Shown: positions 1 through 10,302, counted from the first letter of the stretch. The stretch: DNA of 64,000 nt from Symbiodinium natans (GCA_905221605.1 CAJNDS010002834.1:309501-373500); one strand, 5' to 3'. The notes: generated by a model from the letters alone, not told the origin. Numbers and translations are program-made.

Positions 1-398
1 CCCAAACCCCAAACCCTAAACCCCAAATCCTAAACCCTAAACCCTAAACCCTTCATCTTAGGGCTTTAGGGACGAGATTCCCCGAAACCGCAAACTGCTA
101 ATATCGCTCTAGGAGAGCTGCACCCTACAACGAATTGTAGGCTCTCGAGAGGTCATCCTGAGCTTGAGGCTTTAGGGTTTACGGTTTCAAAACCCTAAAG
201 CCTGAAATGTTGGGTGTTGTGTGTTTCATATATATATATATAGACATACACAGAAAATAGACTGTGTTTTCTACGCTTGTCGGAGTAAGCCTACCCTGAG
301 GCTCAAACATATCATAGATGATGTCCTTTGTTCATAATGGGAGCTTGCAAGCCAAGCCCTGAACCCTAAACCCTAAACCCTAAACCTTAAACCGCGCA
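1..398. repeat. Interspersed CCCTAAA/TTTAGGG repeats, no gene seen
   Basis: Short perfect and imperfect CCCTAAA runs (1-60, 360-385) surround unique AT-moderate sequence with a small TA run near 230-242. No reading frame or splice-bounded island is supported here. Confidence 0.85.
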
Positions 399-494
399 AT
401 GGAGCCTCTGAGCTCTTATAGCTTTCACGGCTTTGGGTTCGCCATCCGACTGGGGCTGCATCCGTGGCCAATGACTCCCGGGATTGTTTTGGCT
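399..494 (+). CDS. Candidate first exon, unknown protein
   Basis: ATG at 399 opens 32 codons (MEPLSSYSFHGFGF...) ending exactly at a GTAGGG donor at 495. It sits just after a CCCTAAA run and before TTTAGGG-like sequence, the usual flank pattern of exons in this window. The peptide resembles nothing I recognise. It could be a chance frame, since the next exon was not identified. Confidence 0.35.
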
Positions 495-1616
495 GTAGGG
501 CTTCGGGTTCCGAGTTTAGGGCTAGGGTTAACCCTAAGCCTCCAAACCCTAAACCCTAAACCCTAAACCCTGAACCCTGAACCCTAAACCCTAAGCCTCC
601 CTTGCAACTATTTTCACCCTGGAGGGATGACCTGCAACCAAACCCTTGGGTTTTAGGGGTTCAAGGGTTTACGGTGTAGGGGTTTTAGGGTTAAGGGTTT
701 AGGGTTGAAGGGTGTAAGGGTTTAAGGGTTTAAGGGTTTAGGGGTTGTAGGGTTTCTGGGTTTAAGGGTTTTAGGGTGTTTGGGTTTCAGGGTTTTAGGG
801 TTTCCGGGTTTAGGGTTTCAAGGTTTAGGGTTTAAGATTGACCCCTAAACCTTAACTCCCCCTTGGCCCTCCTTTTCCCCATAGCACATGCAAACAGTTT
901 GACCTGGGCACGATTTAGGGTTTGTGTTTCAGGGGATGACCCATTCCTCAGGTGTGCTTCGTTTCTGGTGATCGGCTCCGCTCAGGCATGTTTCAAGGCG
1001 GACCGAGACGTTCTGTAATGTTGGCTTTCGGGCCCGTTTGGGTTTAGGGGCCCTAAACCCAACACCCCTAGACCCTAAGGTTTGAGTGTTTTTGCAGACC
1101 CCGCAGGTTTAGCTAAGATGTTGGCCCAAAGAATCTAAACTGCACACGTGATGTTTGGACAGAGCGCGGCCCCTTGTCTATGCGGCATCCAACCCCTACC
1201 CCCCTAAACCTAGGCCCACATAGTGTTGCGAACCAACACTCACTCAAACCCTGAACCCTGAACCCTAAACCCTAAACCCTAAACCCTAAACACAACCCTA
1301 AACCCTACACATACCACCCCACTCCCAATGGAAGCCAAAGCCGACTTCTAACTTCCGCTACATCAGCAAGGCCCTAACTAATACATAAACTCTGAATCCT
1401 AAATCCTGAACCCTAAGCCCTGAACCCTAAACCCGAAACCCTGAACCCTAAACCCGAAACCCTGAACCCTAAACCCTTAACCGGCCTAAACCCTAAACAG
1501 TTAAACAGTTAATCACTAAACCCTAAACCCTAAACCCTAATTCCCTGATTGGCCTAAATCCTAAACCCTAAACCCCAAGCCCTAAACCCTAAACCCTAAT
1601 GATTGGCACCCTCTGG

Positions 1617-1692
1617 AGGTTCGCCTGCCTGGCGCCAGCAACTTCTCGAGGCTTCCGCGCGCAACGAGGCCGAAGCACCGCTGGCTTCGGTT
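1617..1692 (-). CDS. Exon-like island, strand uncertain
   Basis: A GC-rich 76-bp island between CCCTAAA on the left and TTTAGGG on the right. On the - strand it reads TEASGASASLRAEASR with coding-like codon use. The + strand is also open (RFACLAPATSRGF), so strand and frame are not settled. Confidence 0.25.
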
Positions 1693-1977
1693 CAGGGTTT
1701 AGGGTTTAGGGTTTAGGGTGTAGGGTTTAGGGTTTAGGGTTTAGGGCTTGGGGGTTGGGGTTTAGGGTCTACACAAGAGCCTTCCAGGTTGGCAGGGTTT
1801 CAGCAGGTCTTGCAGGCGTCTTGTATGAACTTAGATTGGAGGAGTGAGGGAGGGTTTAGGCGCTAACGCTTGGGGTGGATAAGGTGTAGGGTTTACGACC
1901 TAGGGTTTAGGGTTTAGGGTTTAGGGTGTAGCGCTGGATGTTTGATCTAAGGTTGGAACCATGGGTTCGTAGCCCGG

Positions 1978-2098
1978 TCCCTTACCCTTGTCTCAAGGGA
2001 TCCGAAGTATGGGCCCTTCTTATATGTAGTGCATAGAAGGTTTATATAGCAAGGGACCAAACGCAGGGCCCATACTTGGAACCCCAGATTTGACACAG
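1978..2098. mobile_element. TIR element, family 4 (GGTCCCTTA...TAAGGGACC)
   Basis: Left part has GGTCCCTTAC and GTATGGGCCCTTC; the right part has AAGGGACCA and GGGCCCATAC, the same motifs inverted. Similar copies recur at 9058, 23250, 26520, 30088, 31437, 36888, 45813 and 46785. It has no coding capacity and is probably a non-autonomous introner/MITE. Confidence 0.6.
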
Positions 2099-2745
2099 CT
2101 GCTTTATCAAGGGATTAAGACTCGTACCCCTAGGTTAAGACTCGTACCCGTAAGGTTGTATCCCTAAAGGTTCACCTGAATGTGCTCCCAATATGGCCCG
2201 TATACTACCTTCAGGATCTTTAACAGGGTCCAAGGTGCAACTCCTAGATTTTTGTATTTTTTGGACGTTTGCTGACAGAACTGACACTTTGCAACGTCTA
2301 CGTTAACACAGGTGATGTGTGATCTTGTGCATCCGAAGCCACGCAGTGTTTAAGTATAATTTTGTTTGTGGTGCAGCAAAGCGTTGTCATGCTCCACTTG
2401 GTGCAGACAACTGCAATCCGAAGTATTGTGTAGATTTGCTCGTTGCCAGGTTTTCAACAAGCAAAAAATCTGGAAGCTCGTGGCCCTAAACCCTAAACCC
2501 TAAACCCTAAACCCTAAACCCTAAACCCTACTGTAAACCCTAAACCCTAGACCCTAAGCGCTAAGCCCTAAACCCTAAACCCTAACCACCCCCCCTCCGC
2601 CCACTGGGTAGGTGGGGTTTTTGTTGGTTTTACTTGTCGATCCTTGACGGCAGGATACCCGGATAAGGTTTTAGGGTTTAGGGTTTAGGGTTTAGGGTGT
2701 GCCTGAATTGAGGTGGGTTTGGGGTGCAGCGGTTAGGTTCAGGAC

Positions 2746-2858
2746 CCAGAGTAGGCCAGAATTCCCTTTTGCTTAGGGTTTGGGTTCCCTTAAGAAGCCC
2801 TTTTAAGCCACAAAGGGTACCCTGTTTTCATTGCTAGGCTACTCTTGGGACGGTGGTT
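2746..2858. mobile_element. TIR element, family 5 (GGACCCAGAGTAGGCC)
   Basis: Starts GGACCCAGAGTAGGCC and ends GCTAGGCTACTCTTGGGAC, near-complementary ends. The interior GGTTCCCTTA..AAGCC..AAAGGGTACCCT is shared with copies at 3988, 18881, 39640, 40225 and 50165. Confidence 0.65.
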
Positions 2859-3009
2859 CCTGGCTGCTGCAGCCTCAGCATAACACAGCTAATTTTGATA
2901 GTCGTGAAGAACAAAGACACACACACAACACACACACACACAGAGTGAATTGGGGTTTAGGGTTTAGGGTTTAGGGTTTGGGGTTGAGGGTTTAGGGTTT
3001 AGGGGGGAG

Positions 3010-3113
3010 TATGAGCCGCAGAGCTTTGCACACGCGGCGCAGGTGGTGGAGCTGCAAACGCACCTCGAGCTTCGCTTCTCCACCACGGAGGGAGGTGGCT
3101 CGACCTTACTGAG
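3010..3113 (+). CDS. Internal exon, unknown protein
   Basis: Open for 34 codons in one frame (YEPQSFAHAAQVVELQ, then HLELRFSTTEGGG). The preceding base pair is AG (3008-3009). The exon ends at GTTTAGGG (3114), so the 5' splice site is the first telomere-like heptamer of the next array. Codon use and amphipathic helix-like content look genuinely coding. Confidence 0.6.
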
Positions 3114-3438
3114 GTTTAGGGTTTAGGGGTTACGGGCTAGGGGGTTGGGGTTTAGGGTTTGGGGTTTCGAGTTTGGGGTTTGAGGTTTAGGTGTGGGGTT
3201 GGGGGTTTAGCGTTTGGGGTTTAGGGTTTGGAGTTTAGGGTTTGGGGCTTAGGGTGTGCGGTATAGGGTCTGGGGTTTGGAGTTTAGGGTTTGGGGTATA
3301 GGGTTTGAGGTTTCGGGTTTGGGGTTTAGGGTTTGGGGTTTAGGGTACGGGGTTTCGGGTTCAGGGTTTAGGGTCTGGGGCTTATAGGGTTTAACTAGGA
3401 TGTTCCCCCACAATTCTTAGCCGCGCCGATGGCGCACT
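3114..3438. repeat. Degenerate TTTAGGG array
   Basis: About 280 bp of drifting heptamers (GGGTTTGG, GGGTTTAG, GGTATAG), then half of a family-3 TIR (GGATGTTCCCCCAC at 3398-3411). Confidence 0.85.
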
Positions 3439-3695
3439 TCAGAGCGCAGATGGCGCAGCCTCCAGCACAGCCTCCCGCACAGCCTCGGAGATGGCATACT
3501 TCTCAAAGCACGTGACGCAACACCCATCGCTGTCCCGATGAACGCCACTGCCGGGGGCGCAGTTCCCAGAGCAGGTCCCGCGGAAGGGCCCACTGGTCTT
3601 TGGACATCCCACGCAGGTGATGTCCACCACAGAGTGTAACAGCCGCCAACCATTGCAACCCCAGCGCTCTCCGTAGACTGCTAGGTTTGCACAAT
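3439..3695 (-). CDS. Terminal exon of a Cys-rich protein
   Basis: On the - strand, after a CTAAG acceptor at 3700-3696, the frame reads TGT GCA AAC... giving CANLAVYGERWGCNGW, then DITCVGCPKTSGPF, then TCSGNC..DGCCVTCFEKYA, to TGA at 3441-3439. Clustered Cys and Gly suggest an extracellular Cys-rich module or zinc-binding segment. A family-1 TIR element lies just upstream (3774-3916) as if it were the preceding intron. Function is not recognised. Confidence 0.55.
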
Positions 3696-3773
3696 CTTAG
3701 ACGGAGTACAGCCCCCCAACCAACGCAGGTGGGGAACGCAAGCAAACTGCATGGGCTTGGCCTTAGGTTCCCT

Positions 3774-3916
3774 ACTTGGAGGTTCACGGTACTTAGTGGC
3801 TAATTATAACTGTACTTATAACCTATTCATAAGTCACCTAAGTCTAGTTTCCCAGGCTATATAACTGGGTTGTAAGTACAGTTGTATTTAATTACTAAAC
3901 ACCATGAACCTCCAAG
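3774..3916. mobile_element. TIR element, family 1 (ACTTGGAGGTTCAYGGTACTTAGT)
   Basis: A 143-bp element whose ends, ACTTGGAGGTTCACGG and CCATGAACCTCCAAG, are inverted repeats. Inner arms AACTGTACTTATAAC and GTTGTAAGTACAGTT also pair. It is the same family as 10849, 17848, 42704 and the intron 43940-44083, where this structure is precisely an intron. Confidence 0.8.
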
Positions 3917-3987
3917 CAGTCTGCACAGTATGTTTTCCTGGTTGCCATCGACATGCAGAGGTCCCCTTAAGCTTCCTATTCTACTAG

Positions 3988-4099
3988 GACCCAGCGTGGT
4001 CCCTTATTCCCTTTGTTTAGGCTTCAGGTTCCCTTATAAATCCCTTTAAAACCAAAAAAAGGCACCCCTTCTATTCCTAGGTTTCTCCTGGGTCTAGTT
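3988..4099. mobile_element. TIR element, family 5
   Basis: Starts GGACCCAGCGTGGTCCCTTA and ends TTCTCCTGGGTCTAG. The interior TTCCCTTATAAATCCCTTTAAAACC is shared with 2746, 39640 and 50165. Confidence 0.65.
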
Positions 4100-4709
4100 G
4101 ATTTACAGAGTTGCATCGACTCCTTAGTTCATTCAGGGGTGGCCTTGATTTATATAAACCCTAAAGCCCTAAAACCCTAAGACCCTAAACCCCGAAACCC
4201 TTAAACCCTCAACCCCTGAGCCCTAAACCATACCAAGCAAACCGGGTCTCTTGCTCATGTGTATACACCATGGATTCGCCTTAATCTGGTGGCAGCACGT
4301 AACGCCCAAGCCCTGACCCATCGGTAAGGGTTGAAAGTTTAGGGTGAGCCCAAAGCCCACCCCGCCCCCCCCCCCCCCCCCCCCCCCCCCTCCCCCACCC
4401 GTCTTGCTCAACCCCAAAAACCCTACAACAAAAACACTATCCCGGACTGTTCCTTCAAAAGCCGGTGACCCGACAAAATGCCCTAGCCCCAAAAGACACA
4501 AACCATAATCCCTAAACCCTTGAACCCTCAACCCAGGCTAAAACTCTCGAACCCTAAAGCCCGAAAATGATTAAACCCTATATTCTTAAGCCCCCCAACC
4601 GATAAAACCCTAAACCCCAAACCCAAGAACCCAAAAACCCTAAACCCTAAACCCCAAAGCCAAAAACCCTAAACCCTAAACCTAAACCCAAAAGAACATA
4701 AACCCTCAG
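4100..4709. repeat. CCCTAAA-type repeats with a poly-C tract
   Basis: CCCTAAA variants at 4160-4230 and 4500-4690, with a poly-C run at about 4364-4390. No supported exon. Confidence 0.8.
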
Positions 4710-4767
4710 GAGCCCACAACTTCACTGTGAAGCCAGCGCCGGGATGGCGTGGGCACCCAGACTTAGA
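4710..4767 (+). CDS. Short internal exon, unknown protein
   Basis: Follows CCCTCAG (acceptor) and reads AHNFTVKPAPGWRGHPDL up to a GTCCCC donor at 4768. It is flanked by CCCTAAA on both sides. Short but with clear codon-like composition. Confidence 0.45.
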
Positions 4768-4851
4768 GTCCCCTAAACCCTAAACCCTAAACCCTAAACC
4801 CTAAACCCTAAACCCTAAACCCTAAACCCTAAACCCTAAACCCTTAACTTA

Positions 4852-5135
4852 GCGCTTTACACTTATTGGGATACTATAATCTCTACAAAACTGAAAGTCT
4901 ACACGTTTGAGGGCCTTATGAACTCAGCAACTAAGCTGATATGGGGGCCTGAATAATTAGAATAGGTTTCTTTTGGGTGTTGGGGGCTTAGGGTTTCGGG
5001 GACGAATATAGCGGACCTGAATATTTATAATTTTTTTTTTTGGGGGGGGGGGGGGGGGGGTATCACAGTATATCTATACGGGGACCACAAGGGAAATCTG
5101 TTAGTAATTTTTTTCGACCCCTACATTAGCCTCCT
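4852..5135. mobile_element. TIR elements, families 6 and 8 in tandem
   Basis: 4852-4938 matches family 6 (TTTACACTT.TTGGGATACTATAATCTCTACA...GAACTCAGCAACTAAG). 4940-5135 begins GGGGCCTGAATAATTAG and ends with CCCCTACATTAG, as in the element at 61757-61818. A T11/G20 homopolymer junction lies at 5030-5060. Confidence 0.55.
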
Positions 5136-5681
5136 CGAGGATGTAGGGTTTCGTGTTTAGGGTTTAGGGTTCCAGGATTTAGGGGCTTTGGGTCGAGGGG
5201 TTGGGTTTAGGGTTTGGGGTTTAGGGTTTGGGGTTTAGGGTTTAGGGTATAGGGTTTAGGGTTTAGGGTTCAGGGGTTTGGGTTTTGGGTTTTGGGTTTT
5301 GGGTTTGGGGTTTCGGGGTGTCGGGTTTAGGGTAGCGGTTCTTTGTTTTAGGGGTGAGGGGCTTTGGGTGTTTAGGGTAGCAGTTGTGGTTTAGGGTTTA
5401 AGGTTTGGGGCTTGTTCAGGGTACCGTTGAACCGTATTGGGTTTCGGGTTGTGGGACTTTGTGATTTTTTGTTAGGGAAACAGCTCTAAACCCTATCCCC
5501 GAAAACCTAAACCCTAAACCCTAAACCGCGTTGGATTAGGGGTTTGGCTCTTTTCGGGTTTGGGGGTCCAAGCTCTGAGTTTTGGGGAAATAGGGTTTAG
5601 GGTTCAGGGGTTTAGGGTTTCGGGTTTAGGGTTTAGGGTTTAGGGTTTAGGGTTTCGGGTTTAGGGGGTTTCAGGGGTTTC
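5136..5681. repeat. Degenerate TTTAGGG field
   Basis: Runs of TTTAGGG, TTTGGGG and TTTCGGG throughout, interrupted once by a short CCCTAAA block (5500-5526). No exon seen. Confidence 0.85.
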
Positions 5682-5782
5682 CTGCGGGAGGTCTGGCCCG
5701 GCCGTGCGAGACGAGACCGAGGTGCGGGACTGCAGCCCAAACACTCTCTTGGCCGGGGCGTAGAAAGTCCGAACGACCAGGG
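5682..5782 (-). CDS. Internal exon, - strand, unknown protein
   Basis: On the - strand, after CCCTAAAG, the frame reads LVVRTFYAPAKRVFGLQ, then SRTSVSSRTAGPDLP, and stops at a likely GA donor (CAG|GAAACC). Thirty-odd open codons with coding-like third positions; the peptide is basic and not recognised. Confidence 0.5.
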
Positions 5783-6178
5783 CTTTAGGGTTCAGGGTTT
5801 AGGGTTTAGGGTTTGGGGTTTTGGGTTTAGGGTTTAGGGTTTAGGGTTTAGTGTGAAATTTTCTTGGATACTTCCCAGGACACCCAGCCGTACCATGATT
5901 CCTGAAGTTTAAGGACGGCCAGGACCCTTGAAAAGCCAATTTTCCTCAGCAATGGTACCATCTCAAAACCTTATAATAAACTCTGAACCCTAAAAGCCTC
6001 TTGAATCTAACTCCTCCAGCCCCCTAAGCCCTATGGTTTAGGTTTGTGTTTAGGGCACCCTAAACCCTAAACCCTAAACCTGAACCCAAAAATCCTGAAA
6101 CCCTAAACCCTAAACCCTGGACCCTAAACACTAAAACCCTACAAACTTCGAAACTCCCAAAGCCCCAAAACGACTCAC

Positions 6179-6217
6179 CAGGGTGGAAAAGAGAAGTCCA
6201 GCCCAAGCCTTGGCCTG
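6179..6217 (-). CDS. Short internal exon, - strand
   Basis: Thirteen codons (QAKAWAGLLFSTL) between a CCCAAG acceptor and a textbook GTGAGT donor (- strand). Very short, so the good donor is the main support. Confidence 0.4.
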
Positions 6218-6486
6218 CTTGGGAGTAGGGTTTAGGGTTTAGGGTTCAGGGTGTGGGGTTTAGGGTTTAATGTTCAGGGTTTAGGGCTTGGAGGTCGGGA
6301 TCCAATGTTCTGAAGCGGAAAAAGCAGCACGACGGAGAGAGACACACACACACACACACACACACATCTTCAATTAAGTCTTTTCCCTACAGATATCCGC
6401 AGGGACTTGTTTGCTGCGGGTTCGAAGCCTCAAGCTTGGATTCGGGCTTTAGGGTTTAGGGTTTGGGGGATTTGGCCTCCCATGGG

Positions 6487-6544
6487 ATGTCGGTACAAGT
6501 GGCGGACTGGCACCATTTTGCCAAAACTGCCAACACGAACAAGG
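6487..6544 (+). CDS. Exon-like segment, possible start codon
   Basis: Reads MSVQVADWHHFAKTANTNK and meets GTTAAGGG as a possible donor at 6545. Upstream flank is TTTAGGG-like. The ATG may be internal. Confidence 0.35.
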
Positions 6545-6643
6545 GTTAAGGGTTCAGGGCCTAGGGTTTTTTTTCGTGGTTTAGGGTTTAGGGTTTAGGG
6601 TTTAGGGTTTAGGGTTTAGGGTGAGGTTTTGCAGAGTCTAGTC

Positions 6644-6722
6644 CTTGCTGGGAATCCCAGGACTGTTGGTAGAGTAGATCCCATGGTGCTTCTTGGCGGC
6701 TCAAGCTGGTACAACTCCAGGC
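6644..6722 (-). CDS. Exon-like segment, - strand
   Basis: On the - strand, after GTGCAG, it reads AWSCTSLSRQEAPWDLL then YQQSWDSQQ. A GA donor (GACTAG) is possible. Another open frame exists, so moderate support only. Confidence 0.35.
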
Positions 6723-6899
6723 CTGCACGGGTTTAGGGTGTAGGGTTTGTGGGTCAGAGGGTTTAGGGTTTCCTAGGCAGCCATTTGGGATATTTCACAT
6801 GTTTCCCCTTACTGGGTTTAAGGGGACCATATTTGGGAATGTACTTTCAGAGGGTTTTAAGGGACATCCTAGACTTCGACGTAGACCTTATACTCTGTA

Positions 6900-6986
6900 G
6901 GCCCTAAACCCTAGAAGCCTCTCAACCCTAAACCCTAAACCCTAAACCCTAAACCCTAAACCCTAAACCCTAAACCCTAAACCCTA

Positions 6987-7020
<34 letters not shown>

Positions 7021-7250
7021 CCACACACCAGATCTTGCCTGCTTAATTAGAGATATCAGAACTCAAGTCCAGCGCTTTGACCCTAAACCCCTAAACCCCT
7101 AAACCCCTAAACCCCTAAACCCCTAAACCCCTAAACCCCTAAACCCCTAAACCCCTAAACCCCTAAACCCCTAAACCCCTAGACCCCTAGACCCCTAGAC
7201 CCCTAGACCCCTAAACCCCTAAACACTAAACCCTAAACCCTAAACCCTGT
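6900..7250. repeat. Telomere-like array with poly-C31 and an octamer block
   Basis: CCCTAAA array (6925-6988) runs into about 31 C residues (6989-7019). 7081-7225 is a homogeneous octamer array CCCCTAAA rather than heptamers, with a run of AGACCCCT variants in the middle. Confidence 0.9.
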
Positions 7251-7257
7251 TCTATAG

Positions 7258-7337
7258 GAAGTCTCATGTACTTAGGCTGGACCTTGTCGATCAATGTGCC
7301 GGTGCTGTCCGTGAGCTGGATCCACCGCCACGAAGAG
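7258..7337 (+). CDS. Internal exon, membrane-like segment
   Basis: TCTATAG acceptor, GTGCTTAG donor. One frame reads SLMYLGWTLSINVPVLSV then SWIHRHEE, which is hydrophobic and membrane-like. A second frame (HVLRLDLVDQCAGAVREL) is also open. Both boundaries fit; the frame is unresolved. Confidence 0.5.
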
Positions 7338-8000
7338 GTGCTTAGGGTTTAGGGTTTAGGGTTTAGGGTTTAGGGTTTAGGGTTCCCTAAACCCCAAATA
7401 GGCTTCAAGGTTGCCCAAGTGGTCTAGGGTTTAGGTTTTAGGTTTTGGGGTTTAGGGTTTGGGGTTTGGGGTTTAGGGCAAAGGTACTGAAACTGAACCC
7501 CTGAGCCTAAGTTAAGCCACGAAAGGAGCCCTGATGTGGCATCCCCATACACCCACAGAGGCTTACAGCAACGTGACCTCTTGACGTAAAAAGTAGGTTA
7601 GACTTTAGGGTTTAGGGTTTGAGGATTAAGGTTTGGAGCGGATTTTGCATTGGGGCTGTGGGGCTTGGTTAGGAGTTTGGGGTTTCGTGTTTCGTCTTGA
7701 GGGTTTTGGGGGCGCTATGCCGGGTTACACACGTGCTTGGGTTGTGAGTCATCTCACGAAAGTGGGTCGAGTTCGGGTTTAGGGCTGGTTCCTTCGTGGG
7801 GAAAATCATCATGAACCCCTAAACAAATCCAAAAAGCCCTAAAACCTCAACACCCAAAAATCCACAAGCCCTGAGTCCTCAAGCCCTAAGACCGAAATAG
7901 AACTCCAAACCTCGCCTTTCTCTCTCAACCCTGAACCCCTACAAACCCCTAAACCCCGGCCTATTTAAGGTTTAGGGTTTAGGGTTTAGGGTATTGGAAG
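7338..8000. repeat. Mixed telomere-like repeats
   Basis: TTTAGGG (7340-7475, 7600-7620, 7970-7992) and CCCTAAA-like (7815-7950) blocks with unique spacers. No island with two splice sites was found. Confidence 0.75.
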
Positions 8001-8086
8001 CCCTAACGCCCAAAACTCGCGAGTTCTCGCACTCCTGCGAGGTCCTGGCCGTGCGGGTGAAAGGCATCAGGCTCGAGGCACACACT
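8001..8086 (+). CDS. Internal exon, unknown protein
   Basis: After GGAAG it reads LTPKTREFSHSCEVLAVR then VKGIRLEAHT to a GTATGG donor at 8087. Coding-like codon use, charged and soluble. Flanked on the right by TTTAGGG. Confidence 0.55.
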
Positions 8087-8828
8087 GTATGGGTGTTTGG
8101 GGTTTAGGGTGTTAGGGTTTAGGGTTTAGGGTTGGGGTTTTGGGCTTTTGTGTGTTTGGGGGTTTGGGTTTTGAGGTTTGGGGGTTAGGGTTTGGAAAGT
8201 TTAGGGTTCGGGTTTAGGGTGTTTGAGGTTTCGGGTTTAGGGTTGGGGTCTGGAGTTTAGGGTGTTTGGGGTTTAGGGTGTTCGTTTCGGGTTTAGGGTT
8301 GGGGTCTGGAGTTGAGGGTGTTTGGGGTTTAGGGTTTAGGAGGTTCTGGGCGGTGTTGGGGTTTGGGGTTTGGGGTTTGAGGTTTGAGGTTTGAGGTTTG
8401 AGGGGTTTGGGGTTTTAGGGGGTTTAGGGGTTTCGGGGGTTTTGGGGTTTTGGGGTGCCGCATACCAGGAGTTTCTTTTTGTTACAGGTCTCAGGGTTGA
8501 TGCTTTGGGGCTTTAGGGTTTAGGTTCTTGGGAGGGGTGGGGGGGGGGGCGGGTTATTCCCCTTATGTTTAGGGTGCGGGACTCTCCTAGCCCCTTGCAG
8601 AACTTGGTACTGTAGCCCTGCGGTGCCCTTTTGCGACTTTTCAGGGTTCCCATATTCTCTGAGCAACCATCGCCGAAAAGGGGTACCCTTATCACGAGAT
8701 GACTACTGAGCTACCAAGACAAAAGAGGACACCCTTTTACACACAAACCTTTTACACCCATTACCCTAAACCCTAAACCCTAAACCCTAAACCCTAAACT
8801 CGTGAACCCCAAGCTCCCTATAGCCTAG
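8087..8828. repeat. Degenerate TTTGGGG/TTTAGGG field
   Basis: Guanine-rich drifting heptamers to 8460, then unique sequence with a partial family-5 tail (GGGGTACCC...CTGAGCTACCAAG, 8675-8720) and CCCTAAA at 8762-8800. Confidence 0.75.
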
Positions 8829-8879
8829 ATGCAGTAGCAGTCATTCCAGAGGCGAAGAGTACTTGGGCCGACTCTAACC
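8829..8879 (+). CDS. Short internal exon
   Basis: CCTAG acceptor, GTTAGGG donor, reading AVAVIPEAKSTWADSN. The donor is again part of the downstream telomere-like array. Confidence 0.4.
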
Positions 8880-8936
8880 GTTAGGGTTTAGGGTTTAGGG
8901 TTTAGGGTTTAGGGTTTAGGGTTTAGGGTTTTTTAA

Positions 8937-9047
8937 CCACAACTACCAACTCCGTCAAACATGACATTACAAGTACCCTTAAGGTGGCAGAACCTGGAAG
9001 CTTACGCTCTTTCTGTCGAAAAGTAGACACGGTCCATGGTTTAGGGT
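8937..9047 (+). CDS. Exon-like open segment
   Basis: Open throughout (TTTNSVKHDITSTLKVAEPG, then LRSFCRKVDTVHG) between two TTTAGGG arrays. Splice sites are not clear, so boundaries are approximate. Confidence 0.35.
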
Positions 9048-9057
9048 TTAGGGTTAG

Positions 9058-9187
9058 GGTCCCTTAATATGGTCCCTTACCTGCTTTAAAGGGTTTTGAA
9101 GTCTGCGCCCCTGGGTTGTATAGGGTATAGAAGATATAAGGCGTACCGATTTAAGGGCTCATACGAAGCAACCATGTAACTACCCTT
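9058..9187. mobile_element. TIR element, family 4
   Basis: Left GGGTCCCTTAATATGGTCCC; right end CCATGTAACTACCCTTAGA, the standard right end of this family (compare 30170-30196). Confidence 0.55.
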
Positions 9188-9409
9188 AGAATGTTGGACA
9201 GCCCTGTAAGCCCTCTTCACCCTGTCAACCCTGTAAACACTATTTACCCTATGAGGATATGTGCCATGGACCTTACGTATAATGCGGGAATTTGTGGGTT
9301 TTGAGGTTAAACCTAGAAAGCCCTAAGCCCTAAACCCTAAGCCCTAAACCCTAAACCCTAAACCCTGTTTTGAAGAGAAAACCCACCTGTACCCCCAAAG
9401 GTCGGGCAG

Positions 9410-9500
9410 CACGCGACGGACCGCAGCTTTGACATTGGCATGCAGCATTTGCAGGCGCTGGGGCTAAGGACTGGGGAGGCGACCCTCATGAGGCACCAAG
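9410..9500 (+). CDS. Internal exon, unknown soluble protein
   Basis: Reads HATDRSFDIGMQHLQALG then LRTGEATLMRHQ between GGGCAG (acceptor) and GTGCCC (donor at 9501). Strong codon bias and helix-like sequence. Not recognised. Confidence 0.6.
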
Positions 9501-9789
9501 GTGCCCTTTCGGGTTTAGGGTTTAGGGTTTAGGGTTTGGGGTTTAGGGTTTGGGGTTTAGGGTTTAGGGTTTAATGTTTAGGGTGTGGGGGTTTGGGGTT
9601 TTGGGAGGGTTTGGAGGGCTTGGGGTAGCTCAGGAGTGCTCCGGAAATTGTTTTAGGTGCTACTATCATGCAGAAGGATGCATAAAAACCCTATTTGCGG
9701 TTTTAGGTTTCCGAGGCTAAGATGTGAGCAAAAACCCTAAACCCTAAACCCTAAACCCTAAACCCTAAACCCTAAAGAGCCTTTAAGAG

Positions 9790-9869
9790 CTGTCTGGCGC
9801 CTTCGGAGGTCGATCACTTCATCGACGGGGGGGAGCTGCCGGTGGTCCTGCGCTGCGCCTGGAGAGGGG
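9790..9869 (+). CDS. Internal exon, unknown protein
   Basis: Reads CLAPSEVDHFIDGGELPV then VLRCAWR. AG acceptor at 9788-9789 after a CCCTAAA array. The donor lies in a G-rich run near 9870. Confidence 0.55.
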
Positions 9870-10041
9870 GTGCTTGAGTTGGGGCCTATAGTGTCTTGGG
9901 GGCTTAGGGGCTTAGGGGCTGAGGGTTTAGAGGTTTAGGGGTTTAGGGCTTTCGGCCTTAGGAGGTGTCATAGGACTTGGGGGTTGGGGGTTTTTTTGTT
10001 GGGTTAGGGCTTAGGGGTCTAGCGGGCCTGGGGTTTAGGGC

Positions 10042-10081
<40 letters not shown>

Positions 10082-10212
10082 GAGGAGGGTTTAGGGTTTA
10101 GGCTTCACCCAAGAACGGGGCATTGCGCTTCCAGGCTACTTGGGAGCTTAGCTTGATGGGCTGAAAGCTTTTGAGGGTTTTGGAAGCCTTAAACCTCAAA
10201 CCCGTGTGAAAG
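9870..10212. repeat. G-rich repeat with poly-G34
   Basis: TTAGGGGCT-type repeats to 10045, a run of about 34 G (10046-10079), then unique sequence and a short CCTCAAACC stretch. Confidence 0.85.
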
Positions 10213-10302
10213 CCGCTTCCCGAGGAACCGTCGGTTCCTTCACATCAACAGCAGATGGCTGCGGGAGAAGGCCCCCGCCAGTGCGGCGCAAGAGGGCCCT
10301 GC
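10213..10302 (+). CDS. Internal exon, basic segment
   Basis: After GAAAG it reads RFPRNRRFLHINSRWLRE then KAPASAAQEGP to a GTTTAGGG donor at 10303. All three frames are fairly open; this one has the most protein-like composition. Confidence 0.45.

Larger units (their letters stand above)
495..3009. repeat. Telomere-like repeat field
   Basis: Degenerate TTTAGGG (640-840, 1690-1765, 2672-2700, 2950-3003) alternates with CCCTAAA (541-600, 1240-1310, 1385-1600, 2484-2590). A CA microsatellite lies at 2917-2941. Two TIR elements and one small exon-like island inside it are listed separately. Confidence 0.85.

Noticed and set aside
1-60. A chromosome end (true telomere) at the left edge
   Set aside because: The array is short, imperfect and identical in kind to hundreds of internal ones on both strands; exons lie on all sides.
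4223-4531. A 102-codon - strand frame with a poly-Gly run
   Set aside because: The Gly run is the poly-C tract and the rest is telomere-like repeat.
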